Source: Bradyrhizobium liaoningense | GTDB taxonomy: Bacteria; Pseudomonadota; Alphaproteobacteria; Rhizobiales; Xanthobacteraceae | Assembly: GCF_018130825.1 (NCBI RefSeq) | Contig: NZ_JAFCJS010000011.1 | Location: 157,483 to 221,482 of the forward strand | Direction: 5' to 3' | Length of the DNA stretch: 64,000 nucleotides | Part shown: piece after piece, positions 15,940 to 24,294 of the stretch | Layout: each line of letters begins with the position of its first letter | How positions within the stretch are numbered: position 1 is the first letter of the stretch | The notes under the pieces: generated by a model | Database searches by the model: none | The model's input: the letters and a program-made list of their open reading frames with translations, nothing else | Told to the model about the DNA's origin: nothing | Made by a program: the position numbers and the translations under genes

Positions 15940-17361
15940 TCACCGGCTCACGACGAGGGACTCGCGCGCAGCCGCGAAGTCGAGCACGGCGCCGCCATTC
16001 TGCTTCGACCATCGCTCGGCCGCATCCTTGAGCAGGAACGCATTCAACTCGCCTTGCGGCGACCGCACGAACCAGGCCTGGTTGGCAAACAGCTTGATGC
16101 CGCTTTCGCGATCCTGGGCATAGACCACGCGGATGGCCTTGCCGTCCTTCTCGAGGCCGGCGAGCGCCTTCAACGCGTTCTCGGGCGAGGCGTAGTGGCG
16201 CACATGGGGCTCGTCCCTGACCCAGACCTGCGCGACGCGACTGAAGTCGCTGATCTCGGCACCCGTTGCGGCGTCCTTGGCCCTAAGCGGCAGCTGCGCA
16301 TAGTTCTTCAGCTGCGCGTCATAGTCGCGTCCGGCCTGCGCGGCCGCAATCCGGATGAATTTATCGGTGACGAACTGATTGATATCGAGATCGCTGTCCG
16401 CGCGCTTGAGCAGCTTCAGCGTCTTGATCGAGGTTGCGACCGCCTGCCGGTATTCCGGCTTCCAGGTCACGTCCCGGGTCTGAAGACCGAGCGGGCCATG
16501 GAAGAGATAGTCAACCTCGGCCTCGATGCCGGTCACCTTGGCGATCAGTTCGCTATATTTCTCGGGCTCCTCGGCAATAAGCCGATCGGCCTCGAGCGCG
16601 GCGCGAAGGTAGGCGACGACGATCTCCGGATATTTTTCGGCGTACTCCGCATCAACCAGGCCGCCGTGGAACGTCGGGGCATTCGCCTGTGCGCCGTCAA
16701 AAATCTTGCGCGCGAAGCCGCGCCACGGAAACAGCTCGGCGAACGGAACGAAATCGGCATGCGCCTCGATCTTGCCCGCCTGCAAGGCCGGCCCCGCAAC
16801 CTCCGGGGCCTGCGTGATGATGTTGACGTCGGTCTCGGGATTCCAGCCCCTGGCTTCGATGGCGCGAAGCAGCATGCCGTGCGAGGTCGAGGCAAAGGGA
16901 ACGGAGATCGTCTTGCCCTTGAGCTCGTCGAGCGACTGCACCGGCGAATTCGATGGCACCACGATGCCGTTGCCGCTGCCCTCGGTGCTGCCGGACAATA
17001 CGCTGATGAAAAGGCTGCGGCGTCCTGCCTTCTGGAACGCAACGCCGTTCAGCGAACCCGGAAAATCCGCCATCGCGCCGAAATCGAGCTTGCCCGCGAC
17101 CATCTCGTTGGTCAGCGGCGCACCGCTCGTGAAATTCTTCCACTGGATGTCGTAGGTGACGTCCTTGTACTTGCCGTCACGAGGCAGGAACTTCTCCAGC
17201 AGCTTGAGCTCGCGAATGAGCAGTCCGCCGGTCGCGCAGTTGATTGTCGTATCCTGTGTCCCGACTGCCACACGGATCGTCTCCGCCCGCGCCGGCTCGA
17301 GCATCGCAACGGTCATGGCGATAACGGCGACACTTATTCTCAAAGAGCTGAATTCGATCAT
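15940..17361 (-). CDS. ABC transporter substrate-binding protein with C-terminal NosL-like domain
   Basis: A 473-residue periplasmic protein, long for the SsuA/TauA/NrtA family (usually near 320-340). ATG 17361 was chosen because GAGGA lies at normal spacing and a signal peptide follows directly, with cleavage likely after EPARA. Residues about 30-340 are a NitT/TauT-type binding domain (DTTINCATGGLL, LDFGAMADFPGSLNG, GKTISVPFASTSHGMLLRA). Residues about 375-473 look like a NosL/copper-chaperone-related domain: VWVRDEPHVRHYASPENAL, VVYAQDRESGIKLF, ANQAWFVRSP and the closing KQNGGAVLDF. That second assignment comes from pattern memory. The ligand is unknown. The gene is first in its operon and divergent from a Crp/Fnr regulator. 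Confidence 0.82.
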   Translation of the reverse strand: MIEFSSLRISVAVIAMTVAMLEPARAETIRVAVGTQDTTINCATGGLLIRELKLLEKFLPRDGKYKDVTYDIQWKNFTSGAPLTNEMVAGKLDFGAMADFPGSLNGVAFQKAGRRSLFISVLSGSTEGSGNGIVVPSNSPVQSLDELKGKTISVPFASTSHGMLLRAIEARGWNPETDVNIITQAPEVAGPALQAGKIEAHADFVPFAELFPWRGFARKIFDGAQANAPTFHGGLVDAEYAEKYPEIVVAYLRAALEADRLIAEEPEKYSELIAKVTGIEAEVDYLFHGPLGLQTRDVTWKPEYRQAVATSIKTLKLLKRADSDLDINQFVTDKFIRIAAAQAGRDYDAQLKNYAQLPLRAKDAATGAEISDFSRVAQVWVRDEPHVRHYASPENALKALAGLEKDGKAIRVVYAQDRESGIKLFANQAWFVRSPQGELNAFLLKDAAERWSKQNGGAVLDFAAARESLVVSR

Positions 17362-17668
17362 CGAACTGTCCTCGGCAAGCCGGGCGCGTGCCGGCAACAA
17401 ACGCTGGCCGGCAATATCGAAGGCGCGTCGCAATGCTTGAAGCAATTATTTGCATCGGCATGGCGAAACGCTCGCGTCGTAATTTCGACGCGCAACGCCG
17501 CAAAGGATTTTCTCAGGACGAAGCCCCCGGCAGAGGAATCATTTCGCGACCGCTCGCCGCACACATCAAGCTTTGCTAAGTGATCTGGAACGATCGCAAA
17601 GAGATGGACATCGCGCCATCGCCGCTCTTACCTATTCGCAAAGATTCCGGAAAAGCTGACGGATTGCG
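17362..17668. promoter_or_regulatory. Divergent intergenic region between the ABC importer and the Crp/Fnr gene
   Basis: About 307 bases with no supported gene. It must hold the promoters for both flanking transcripts. A short inverted repeat TGCTT-G-AAGCA lies at 17434-17444. CGCAAAGA occurs twice, at about 17596 and 17638. No canonical Fnr box (TTGAT-N4-ATCAA) is present. Confidence 0.4.
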
Positions 17669-18508
17669 ATGACCATACTCAAGGAAGCTGCCGCGACCGA
17701 GCCTGCCGCTTTCACAGAGCGGCCTCTTGCGGGCGTTCAGTTCGACTGGCCCGCCCCCGAGAAGGCGCGCCACGCCCGCAGCACACGCGCAAGGCCCGCG
17801 AGCTCGGCCCTGTTCATGAGCGAGACGATCGACGGACTGAATGCCGGCGCGCATTTCCTCGATCGTTTGCCGGCACCGGAACAGGCGCGTGTGCACGCGG
17901 CCGCCCGTACGATCACCGTGCCGCAGGGCGAGATGGTGTTCAGCCAAGGCGATGGACACGACGGCATCTTCATCATCCGTCGCGGGCAGGTGCGGGTCTA
18001 CTACACCGCGCCGTCAGGCCGCGAAATCACGCTCGCCTATTGGACGCCGGGACATTTCATCGGTGGCCCCGAGATCTCCGGCGGCGGCATCCACATGTGG
18101 TCGGGCATCGCCATCGAGACCTGTGAGATCGCGGCGCTATCCGGCCCGGCTCTGGAGAAGCTCCTGACCGGCATGCCCAGCTTCGCGCTGGCGCTGATCG
18201 ACGGCCTCGTCGCCAAAGGTAAATGCTACTCGTCGATGGCGCAGATTCTCGGCACGCGGTCGGTGATCGAACGGCTGGCGCAATTTCTGCTCACCTTGTC
18301 GGAGCTGCACGGCACGGCCGACGGCGATACCGTCATCATCAACCGCAAGATCACCCACGATCAGATCGCGGCCATGGTCGGCTCGACCCGTCAATGGGTG
18401 ACGATGATGCTGAAACGTTTCCAGAACCGCCGCATCATTTCCATCGACGGCAGCATCATCCGGATCAGGCGGATCGACCTGCTGGAGCAGATTTTGTTCA
18501 AGGAGTGA
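17669..18508 (+). CDS. Crp/Fnr family transcriptional regulator
   Basis: A 279-residue regulator. The core from about residue 50 has a cyclic-nucleotide-binding-type beta barrel (VPQGEMVFSQGDGHDGIFIIRRGQVRVYY across two segments, then LAYWTPGHFIGGPEI) and a C-terminal winged helix with KITHDQIAAMVGSTRQWVTMMLKRF as the recognition part. There is no N-terminal Cys cluster, so it is not an FNR-type iron-sulfur sensor. The ATG at 17669 gives a 49-residue unstructured extension. An in-frame ATG at 17816 would begin closer to the barrel and is a real alternative; neither has a strong ribosome binding site. Divergence from the ABC importer operon suggests that it controls that importer and itself. 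Confidence 0.88.
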   Translation: MTILKEAAATEPAAFTERPLAGVQFDWPAPEKARHARSTRARPASSALFMSETIDGLNAGAHFLDRLPAPEQARVHAAARTITVPQGEMVFSQGDGHDGIFIIRRGQVRVYYTAPSGREITLAYWTPGHFIGGPEISGGGIHMWSGIAIETCEIAALSGPALEKLLTGMPSFALALIDGLVAKGKCYSSMAQILGTRSVIERLAQFLLTLSELHGTADGDTVIINRKITHDQIAAMVGSTRQWVTMMLKRFQNRRIISIDGSIIRIRRIDLLEQILFKE

Positions 18509-18516
18509 GGCGAGGG

Positions 18517-19542
18517 TCAGCGCGCCTCTTCGAACCCCGCCAGCACCGAAGTCAGGTTCGCGCCCAAAATATCCGAGAGATAGCCGCCCTCCTGCACGAA
18601 CACGGTCGGCAGGCCCATCTTGGCGATGGCCTGGCCGATGCGGCGGAAGCCCGGCGTGGTGACGGCAAGGCCCTTCAGCGGATCGTGCTCGGAGGCATCG
18701 AGCCCGAGCGCGATGACGAGGGCGCCGGGGGCAAAGGATTCGATCGCCTTGCGCGCGACGTCCATCGCCTGGATGTAACCGTCATCGCCGGTGCCGATGG
18801 CGAGGGGAATGTTGAGATTGGTGCCGAGGCCCGGGCCTTCGCCGCGCTCATGCGCGTAGCCCCACACGAAGGGATAGTACGCGACGGGATCGGCGTGGAT
18901 CGAGATCGTGTAGACGTCCGGCTGGGCGTAGAAGATGCCTTGCGTACCGTTGCCGTGATGGACGTCGACGTCGAGGATCACCACGCGCTCGTGCTTGAGG
19001 CGCAGATGCGCCGCCGCGATCGCGCTGTTGTTGAGGAAGCAGAAGCCGCCGGCCATGTCGCGATAGGCGTGATGGCCGGGCGGACGGCAGAGCGCATAGG
19101 TCGCATCCTCGCCGTCCATCACCATCTGCGCCGCCGTGACCGCAACGTCCGTCGCGGCGCAGGCCGCGGCCCAGGTGCCGGGGCCGATCGGCGCCGCGGT
19201 GTCGGCGGTGTGCCAGCCGAGCTTGCCGACGATGTGGGTCGGATAGGTCGCGGCGTGGCGCACGGGATGGATGTTGCCGATCATCTCCGGACCGGAATCG
19301 CCAAGCGCGGTCCAGGCATCCCAGGCTTCGCTCAGGAACGTCAGGTACTCCGGACTGTGAATGCGCGCACGCGGCCCCTGCCCGAACCTGGTCGGCTCGA
19401 CCAGTTGATGCTTGCCGTCCTTCAGGCCCTTGAGCAGGCGGTCGGCGCGCTCCGGCTGCTCGGTGGTGCGCTTGACGACGCCGCGGACCAGGAAGAATTG
19501 CGGATCGTGGCTGCGGTGCAGTTCGGTATGGACGGCTTTCAC
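18517..19542 (-). CDS. Histone deacetylase-like (acetylpolyamine amidohydrolase-type) zinc hydrolase
   Basis: A 341-residue HDAC-superfamily enzyme. Catalytic features are RPPGHHA near residue 160, LDVDVHHGNGTQGIFY near residue 195 with the Zn-binding Asp and His, a second metal Asp in GLDASEHDPL, and the oxyanion/loop end VFVQEGGYLSDILG. The N-terminal HSPEYLTFL and RADRLLKGL segments match bacterial acetylpolyamine amidohydrolases and class II deacetylases. Bacterial members deacetylate small amines such as acetylated polyamines more often than proteins; the substrate here is not determined. It is a single gene, separated by eight bases from the convergent Crp/Fnr gene. Confidence 0.9.
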   Translation of the reverse strand: MKAVHTELHRSHDPQFFLVRGVVKRTTEQPERADRLLKGLKDGKHQLVEPTRFGQGPRARIHSPEYLTFLSEAWDAWTALGDSGPEMIGNIHPVRHAATYPTHIVGKLGWHTADTAAPIGPGTWAAACAATDVAVTAAQMVMDGEDATYALCRPPGHHAYRDMAGGFCFLNNSAIAAAHLRLKHERVVILDVDVHHGNGTQGIFYAQPDVYTISIHADPVAYYPFVWGYAHERGEGPGLGTNLNIPLAIGTGDDGYIQAMDVARKAIESFAPGALVIALGLDASEHDPLKGLAVTTPGFRRIGQAIAKMGLPTVFVQEGGYLSDILGANLTSVLAGFEEAR

Positions 19543-19671
19543 TCAAACACTCCGTGGTCGCTGAGGACGATGCCACAGATGTCTTGATGCCTGCGGCGGC
19601 CAGATGCAAGCAAGAAGAATGCCGCCTCTGCCGCACTGCCCTGCACAGGAAGCAGACCGCCTTTGAAGTGC

Positions 19672-20610
19672 TCAGCAGCGCCCGCGCTGGAGGCAGTGCT
19701 CGCGGCCTTGCTGGTCGGTGCGGAAGGCCTCGATGAAGCCGCCCTGGCGCTGGGTGACGAAGACGGTCTTGCCGTCGCTGCCGCCGAAGGCCAGGTTGGT
19801 CGGCTCCTTGGCCTTCAGCGGGATCTCGCGCTCGACCGCGCCGGTCGGCTTCATCAGCGCGATGGTGCCCTTGAGAATGCGCGCGACGTAGAGGCGGCCG
19901 GCAACGTCCGTGCGCAGGCCGTCGATGGTGTCGGGCTGAAATGCCTTGACCAGTTTTGCCGCGGTGAGCTCGTTGCCGTTGATCGCATAGGACCAGATCT
20001 GGCCGCTGCTGGATTCGCCGACATAGAGCGTCTTGCCGTCAGGACTGAGATCGATGCCGTTGGTGGTACCCATCGCGCGCGGCGCCGACATCACCTGCCC
20101 CTGCACCGATCCGTCCGCGGCTTTCGCAATGCGCCAGATGTGGCCTTCGCGCCCCTTCCAGTTCGGATCGCTCGCATAGATCGTGCCGTCGCGTGCGATT
20201 GTGATGTCGTTGGGCTGGTTCATCTCGTCGGAGTGAAACCAGACGGCGGGCCCGGTTGCGCCTTTCGCGATCGCGAAGATGTTGTGCTTCTTGTAGTCGG
20301 CGATGAACATGGTGCCGCTGCGATCGAAACGGATCGCGTTGCCGACGCTGCCTTCGGGGAGGGTCGCGAACAGCTCCGAAGCGGCGCCGCCTGCAGGCAA
20401 TTTGCCGATGGTGCCGGGCTTGCCGAAATTGACGACGAACAGATTGCCGTCGAGATCGGCGGCGGGCCCTTCGATGCCGAAGGTGTATTCGCTGGCGGGC
20501 GTCACCTGCACGCTGTCGAACAGTTTTGTTTCGGCAGCGGCCGGCGGCGTCGCGACAAGCAGGATGCTACTGCACAGGCACCAGAAAGTCCTGCCGGATG
20601 TAATAGCCAT
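19672..20610 (-). CDS. Secreted SMP-30/gluconolactonase-like beta-propeller protein
   Basis: A 312-residue protein with a signal peptide (ending near TPPAAA) and repeated propeller blades: GIEGPAADLDGNLFVVNF, DRSGTMFIADYKKHNIF, NDITIARDGTIYASDP, TNGIDLSPDGKTLYVGES. These are typical of the SMP-30/gluconolactonase/LRE family, which hydrolyse sugar lactones or related esters with a divalent metal. ATG 20610 was chosen over an earlier in-frame start at 20631 because the signal peptide begins there. The 5' end overlaps the 3' end of the PQQ-dependent dehydrogenase gene by 44 bases, so the two are one transcription unit. An oxidised sugar lactone made by that dehydrogenase would be a logical substrate, which is inference. 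Confidence 0.8.
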   Translation of the reverse strand: MAITSGRTFWCLCSSILLVATPPAAAETKLFDSVQVTPASEYTFGIEGPAADLDGNLFVVNFGKPGTIGKLPAGGAASELFATLPEGSVGNAIRFDRSGTMFIADYKKHNIFAIAKGATGPAVWFHSDEMNQPNDITIARDGTIYASDPNWKGREGHIWRIAKAADGSVQGQVMSAPRAMGTTNGIDLSPDGKTLYVGESSSGQIWSYAINGNELTAAKLVKAFQPDTIDGLRTDVAGRLYVARILKGTIALMKPTGAVEREIPLKAKEPTNLAFGGSDGKTVFVTQRQGGFIEAFRTDQQGREHCLQRGRC

Positions 20611-22672
20611 CGTCGTCGGTGCACTCGCCATTCAGATAGGGATCGGCCGGCCGGAAGAATCGGCTGAAGCCGGGTCTGTCTACAGCGCTCCTTTGTGTCA
20701 CGACGACGACCTTTCCGGCCGGTATTTCGCCGCATTCCTTGTTGGTTTTGCTGAAAAACTTCCGCTGCGGCGGGCCGGGCTTGATCCGCATCCGCATGCC
20801 CGGAACCATTTTGGCGACGAGCAGGTCCGCGGTATCGAGCAGGCGCGTGTAACCGGGCTCGGACTTGGGCAGGCTCTCGCCGCCCGGCGGCATCAGCTTC
20901 TCGGCTCCGAGACCGCGCAGGCGCGTGCGCAGCCTGCCGGCGTCGGGATCGCCAGGATAGATCCAGCCGTCCTGGGACAGCATGAAGCGGAGCACCGTCC
21001 TGTCCTTCTCCGCATCCGATTGCCCCGCGTTCAGGCCGAAATCCGAATGGCAACCGACGCAATGCTTCTCGACGAGGCCCTTGCGCAACGTGGTGAGGCG
21101 AACGCTGTTCTGTGCATCCCTGGCGACGAAGGCCGCGAGCTGGTCGATCATCGCCTGGCTGCGCGTATCGCAGGGCAGCGGCTGAGGTAGCTCGCCGGTG
21201 GCGCGATCGATCCGGATCACGGTCTGGTTCTTGTCCTCGACCAGCCAGATCGCGCCATCCTCCGCGACCGTCATGCCGACGGGAGCGCCTTGCGGCCGCG
21301 CGCCGTTGACGCGGTGCCAGCCTGTGATCAGCTCGTCGAACGGCGCGGCGGCGACCTCGCCGGCATCGGTCTGGAAGCTGCGCGTGGGATCGGCCGCGCA
21401 ACTGACGTGATATCGCACCGGCGGAGCGCTCGGCCTGGGAAAGCCGTGATCGTCGACGTCGTAGACGAGAACGCGGCTGCCGGTCGGACGATAGCCGTGC
21501 AGGCCGACCAGCAGCTTGCCTTCCAGCTCGGGGAATTTGGCGCCGTGATAGTAGAGCATCGCGAGCGGCGCGCCATGCGGCGGCATCAGCGTGAGCGGTG
21601 GCTTGTAGAGCGCATTGGCCGAGCAGAGCGATTTGTAGGTCCCTGACTGCAGCACGAGCCTGAATTCGGGACTCGGCGTCGACAGGTCGTAGCAATAGGG
21701 CCAGCCATAGTGCTTGCCCTGCTCGACCGCGTTGATCTCCTCATTCGGCTTGAAGATGTCGGGCAGGTCGCGGGCGTTCTCGCCTTGCAGGAAGGCGTAG
21801 CCGGCATCCGGAAAATTCGGGTGCAGCGCCAGCGCCATCGAGTTGCGCAAGCCGCGCGCATAGACGGTGTGCGGCGGATCGGGATCGCCAGGCTTCAATG
21901 CCGGGAACACGCCGCCCGCGGGCGGCGTGAACAGCCAGATCGAAGCCATCGCGGCGCCGCCTTCGGCCGCGGCGCAGGGCTTCGTGATCGGCGCCGGCGT
22001 GATGCAGTCGTCGCTGTGCGAGCCGATATTGACGAACAGGCGTCCGGACTTGTCGAAGACGAACTGCTTGAGCGGGTGCGCGCTCTCGTCGAGCTTCGTG
22101 CCGTCAGGCAACGTGATCCGGCGCCCCGGCATGCGACGAATGATGGTCTCTACCGTGCTGCGCGGATTGTCGGCGAGCGGATCGAACCGGAAGATCGCCT
22201 CCGCGGTCGAAGCATAGAGCTTTTTGTCCGGGCCGAGCACGAGACCGAACGGGTATTCGAGCCCCGTCAGCAGCTCCTTGAACCGCTGGCCCTGGGGCGC
22301 ATGCGGATCGAGCAGCAGCAGCCGCCCGTCGGTATGGCCCCAGCCGCCCATGTCGGCCACCACGAACAGGTCGCGGCCGGGCACCTGGATGATCGAACGC
22401 GGGAATTTGAGGCGGTCCTCTTCGCTGGCGACGAGGCCGGCGCAAAATCCCGCCTTCATGTCGATCTGGATCCTGGGAAAGGCGAGGTCGCCGCTGCCGC
22501 AAACGTCCGAGCCGATCGCGTAGCCGCTTTTCCTGACCGGCTCGGACGAAGCCGGCGAGAGACCGAGCAGCGCGGCAGCCAGGACTGCCGCCAGCAGGCG
22601 CAGATTTCGCCGTCCGCTCCCGAATGTGAACTGGTTCACGGTGCCCCCGACTTCCCGCGGACGTTGTTCCAT
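20567..22672 (-). CDS. PQQ-dependent sugar dehydrogenase-like protein with a cytochrome c haem motif
   Basis: A 701-residue exported protein. After a signal peptide comes a soluble aldose/sorbosone dehydrogenase-type six-bladed propeller: GRDLFVVADMGGWGHTDG, YPFGLVLGPDKKLYAS, VYARGLRNSMALALHPNFPDAGY, NAVEQGKHYGWPYCYD and VGMTVAEDGAIWLVED. Near residue 538 there is one CxxCH haem site (CVGCHSDFG) followed by LMPPGGESLP, in which the Met could be the axial ligand. A C-terminal tail has paired cysteines. The likely reaction is periplasmic oxidation of a sugar or alcohol with electrons passed to the haem. ATG 22672 is used; a GTG at 22639 with GGGGG upstream would start nearer the signal peptide. 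It overlaps the SMP-30 gene. Confidence 0.8.
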   Translation of the reverse strand: MEQRPREVGGTVNQFTFGSGRRNLRLLAAVLAAALLGLSPASSEPVRKSGYAIGSDVCGSGDLAFPRIQIDMKAGFCAGLVASEEDRLKFPRSIIQVPGRDLFVVADMGGWGHTDGRLLLLDPHAPQGQRFKELLTGLEYPFGLVLGPDKKLYASTAEAIFRFDPLADNPRSTVETIIRRMPGRRITLPDGTKLDESAHPLKQFVFDKSGRLFVNIGSHSDDCITPAPITKPCAAAEGGAAMASIWLFTPPAGGVFPALKPGDPDPPHTVYARGLRNSMALALHPNFPDAGYAFLQGENARDLPDIFKPNEEINAVEQGKHYGWPYCYDLSTPSPEFRLVLQSGTYKSLCSANALYKPPLTLMPPHGAPLAMLYYHGAKFPELEGKLLVGLHGYRPTGSRVLVYDVDDHGFPRPSAPPVRYHVSCAADPTRSFQTDAGEVAAAPFDELITGWHRVNGARPQGAPVGMTVAEDGAIWLVEDKNQTVIRIDRATGELPQPLPCDTRSQAMIDQLAAFVARDAQNSVRLTTLRKGLVEKHCVGCHSDFGLNAGQSDAEKDRTVLRFMLSQDGWIYPGDPDAGRLRTRLRGLGAEKLMPPGGESLPKSEPGYTRLLDTADLLVAKMVPGMRMRIKPGPPQRKFFSKTNKECGEIPAGKVVVVTQRSAVDRPGFSRFFRPADPYLNGECTDDDGYYIRQDFLVPVQ

Positions 22673-22700
22673 GGCGCCCGGGCGCCGTCCAGTGATCACT
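22673..22700. repeat. Two adjacent perfect palindromes upstream of the PQQ dehydrogenase gene
   Basis: A 14-bp palindrome GGCGCCCGGGCGCC at 22673-22686 is followed by a 10-bp palindrome AGTGATCACT at 22691-22700. They sit just upstream of the dehydrogenase start, within the divergent promoter region shared with the DUF6894 gene, so either could be an operator. Confidence 0.4.
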
Positions 22701-22834
22701 CGCCTGTGATTAAACCTGTAACGACTTTGGTGCCGACCAATCTCCGTAAATTCCCTTACCGGGCTCGACCCGAATGTTTCGCGAATGCTTGGGGTGGTAT
22801 CGGTTTGCCGTCCCGCTTTCTACAGGAGGCGCTT

Positions 22835-23068
22835 ATGGTCCAGGTCTATTTTCACTGCTCCAACACCGAGGGCACGCTGATCGACCGCTACGGCGCCGCC
22901 GTCGCCAATCTGACCGAGGCGCGCGACCGCGCCGCCCAGATCATGCACTCGATGATCCAGACGCCCGGTGCCGAAGACTGGCGCGACTGGGTGATCCACG
23001 TCAGCGATGACGACGGCGAGGAGATCTTCGATCTCCCCTTCACCGCCATGCTCGGCAAGCCGCACTGA
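22835..23068 (+). CDS. DUF6894 family small protein
   Basis: A 77-residue acidic protein that starts MVQVYFHCSNTEGTLIDRYG and continues with AVANLTEARDRAAQIMHSMI and WVIHVSDDDGEEIFDLPF. This Y-F/H-C, D-x-x-G, E-A-R-x-x-A and V-x-D-E-x-G-x-E pattern is the small DUF6894 domain, found in many copies in Bradyrhizobium and with no known function. The ribosome binding site is excellent (AGGAGG at 22824-22829). It is divergent from the PQQ dehydrogenase gene and followed after ten bases by another small frame. Confidence 0.85.
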   Translation: MVQVYFHCSNTEGTLIDRYGAAVANLTEARDRAAQIMHSMIQTPGAEDWRDWVIHVSDDDGEEIFDLPFTAMLGKPH

Positions 23069-23078
23069 GGTCGATGCC

Positions 23079-23255
23079 ATGATATTCGCTTCACTGAGCC
23101 TGCTCCGCCAGCCCCTGAGCTTCGTCGCCAGCAAATGGCAGACGCTGGTGAGAATCGCCGGCAACCCCTACCGGCCCGAGCTTCACTACATGCGCGGGCC
23201 CGGTCCGAAATGGCGCGCCAAATATCAGACCAGCCGGCTCGACCGCTCGCTCTGA
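23079..23255 (+). CDS. Small basic protein of unknown function
   Basis: A 58-residue frame beginning MIFASLSLLRQPLSF, with a short hydrophobic start and then a basic, aromatic tail (GNPYRPELHYMRGPGPKWR). TGAGG lies about eight bases upstream, overlapping the DUF6894 stop region, so it is probably translated from the same message. I do not recognise a family. Codon use is like its neighbours, which supports it as real, but it is short and could be spurious. Confidence 0.45.
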   Translation: MIFASLSLLRQPLSFVASKWQTLVRIAGNPYRPELHYMRGPGPKWRAKYQTSRLDRSL

Positions 23256-23297
23256 GCTCCGCGGCTCCCGCGCTTTCAAGCTGATTTCCGCTTCCTC

Positions 23298-23365
23298 ATC
23301 ATGGCCGGGCTAGTCCCGCCTGCGCGGCCGAAGCCGCTTCGGCGAGGCGAAGGCCCGGCCATGAT
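23298..23365. repeat. REP-like inverted repeat
   Basis: Arms of 13 bp match perfectly (ATCATGGCCGGGC at 23298-23310 and its complement at 23353-23365), with a second inner near-palindrome around CCGAAGCCGCTTCGG. It lies between convergent genes, so it can form a strong hairpin in both transcripts. It resembles the CATGGCCGGGC palindromes dispersed in Bradyrhizobium genomes. Confidence 0.7.
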
Positions 23366-23389
23366 GCGTTTGGGGGACGGCAGCGCCCT

Positions 23390-24163
23390 TCACCTCCCCG
23401 TAAACTTCGCCTTGCGCTTCTCGACGAAGGCATTGCGGCCTTCGATGGCGTCCGCGCTCTTGCGGATCGTGGCCTGCAGCTCGATCTCGCGGTGGAACTG
23501 CGCTTCATAGGTCGCGTGCTCGCTCTCCTCGACCAGGGTGCGGGTTGCGACCAAAGCGCGCGTCGGGCCCTCCGCCAGGCGGCGCGCCAGCACCAGCGCC
23601 TCCCCCATCAGCTGCGCATCGTCGACGACCTGCCGCACCAGGCCGATCTCCTGGGCGCGTTCCGCCGTCAGCGGCTCGTTGAGCAGCATCAGCTCGAGCG
23701 CCCGCTGCCGGCCGACCAGGCGCGGCAGCAGCCAGGTCGAGCCGAGGTCGGGCACCAGCGCGATGCGACTGAACACCTGGATGAAGCTCGCCGAGCGCGC
23801 CGCGACGATGATGTCGCCGGCCATCGCAAGGCTGAAGCCGCCGCCAGCCGCCACCCCGTTGACGGCAACGACGACGGGCACGCGGCATTCGCGCAGCGCC
23901 TTGAAGGCCGGCCAGTAGAAGCGCATGACGCCGGCCGCGAGATCCTCGCCCAGCGCTCCGGCTGCTTTCAAATTCTGTCCTGAGCAAAATCCACGCCCCG
24001 CACCGGTCAGGACCAGCGCGCGGACCTCCTCGTCCCCAGTCGTCTCGGCGACCGCGGCAGCGAGCGCGCCGAGCAGGTCCGGCGTCATCGCGTTCAGGCT
24101 CGCGGGCTCGTCGAGGGTCAGAATCCCGACCGCGCCATCCCGCGCCTGTTTCACACCTGCCAT
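23390..24163 (-). CDS. Enoyl-CoA hydratase/isomerase family protein (PaaG-like)
   Basis: A 257-residue crotonase-fold enzyme. ATG 24163 follows GGGAG and gives the usual family length; upstream in-frame sequence was dropped. Motifs are RALVLTGAGRGFCSGQNLKA (oxyanion-hole glycine region) near residue 55, and VVVAVNGVAAGGGFSLAMAGD near residue 100. Position 120-145 reads FSRIALVPDLGSTWLLPRLVG; the Asp in VPDLG is the one retained in PaaG-type isomerases where classical hydratases have Glu. It may act in phenylacetate or related acyl-CoA catabolism, but no paa genes are nearby and the exact substrate is open. Confidence 0.85.
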   Translation of the reverse strand: MAGVKQARDGAVGILTLDEPASLNAMTPDLLGALAAAVAETTGDEEVRALVLTGAGRGFCSGQNLKAAGALGEDLAAGVMRFYWPAFKALRECRVPVVVAVNGVAAGGGFSLAMAGDIIVAARSASFIQVFSRIALVPDLGSTWLLPRLVGRQRALELMLLNEPLTAERAQEIGLVRQVVDDAQLMGEALVLARRLAEGPTRALVATRTLVEESEHATYEAQFHREIELQATIRKSADAIEGRNAFVEKRKAKFTGR

Positions 24164-24294
24164 GTCGCGTCTCCCTTTGGATGTTCTCGTTGGCGGCAAT
24201 GTGCCATTGTCCGCGCGCTCCGCCAATGCGAAGCCTCGACGTCGACGCAACGAAGCCAAGACATAGACAACAAGACACAGATCAAGACGACACC

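Noticed and set aside
13322..17361. Monooxygenase plus ABC importer as one sulfonate-use operon (ssuD with ssuABC)
   Set aside because: The genes converge tail to tail and cannot share a transcript, and the monooxygenase is coupled to the PPTase gene instead.
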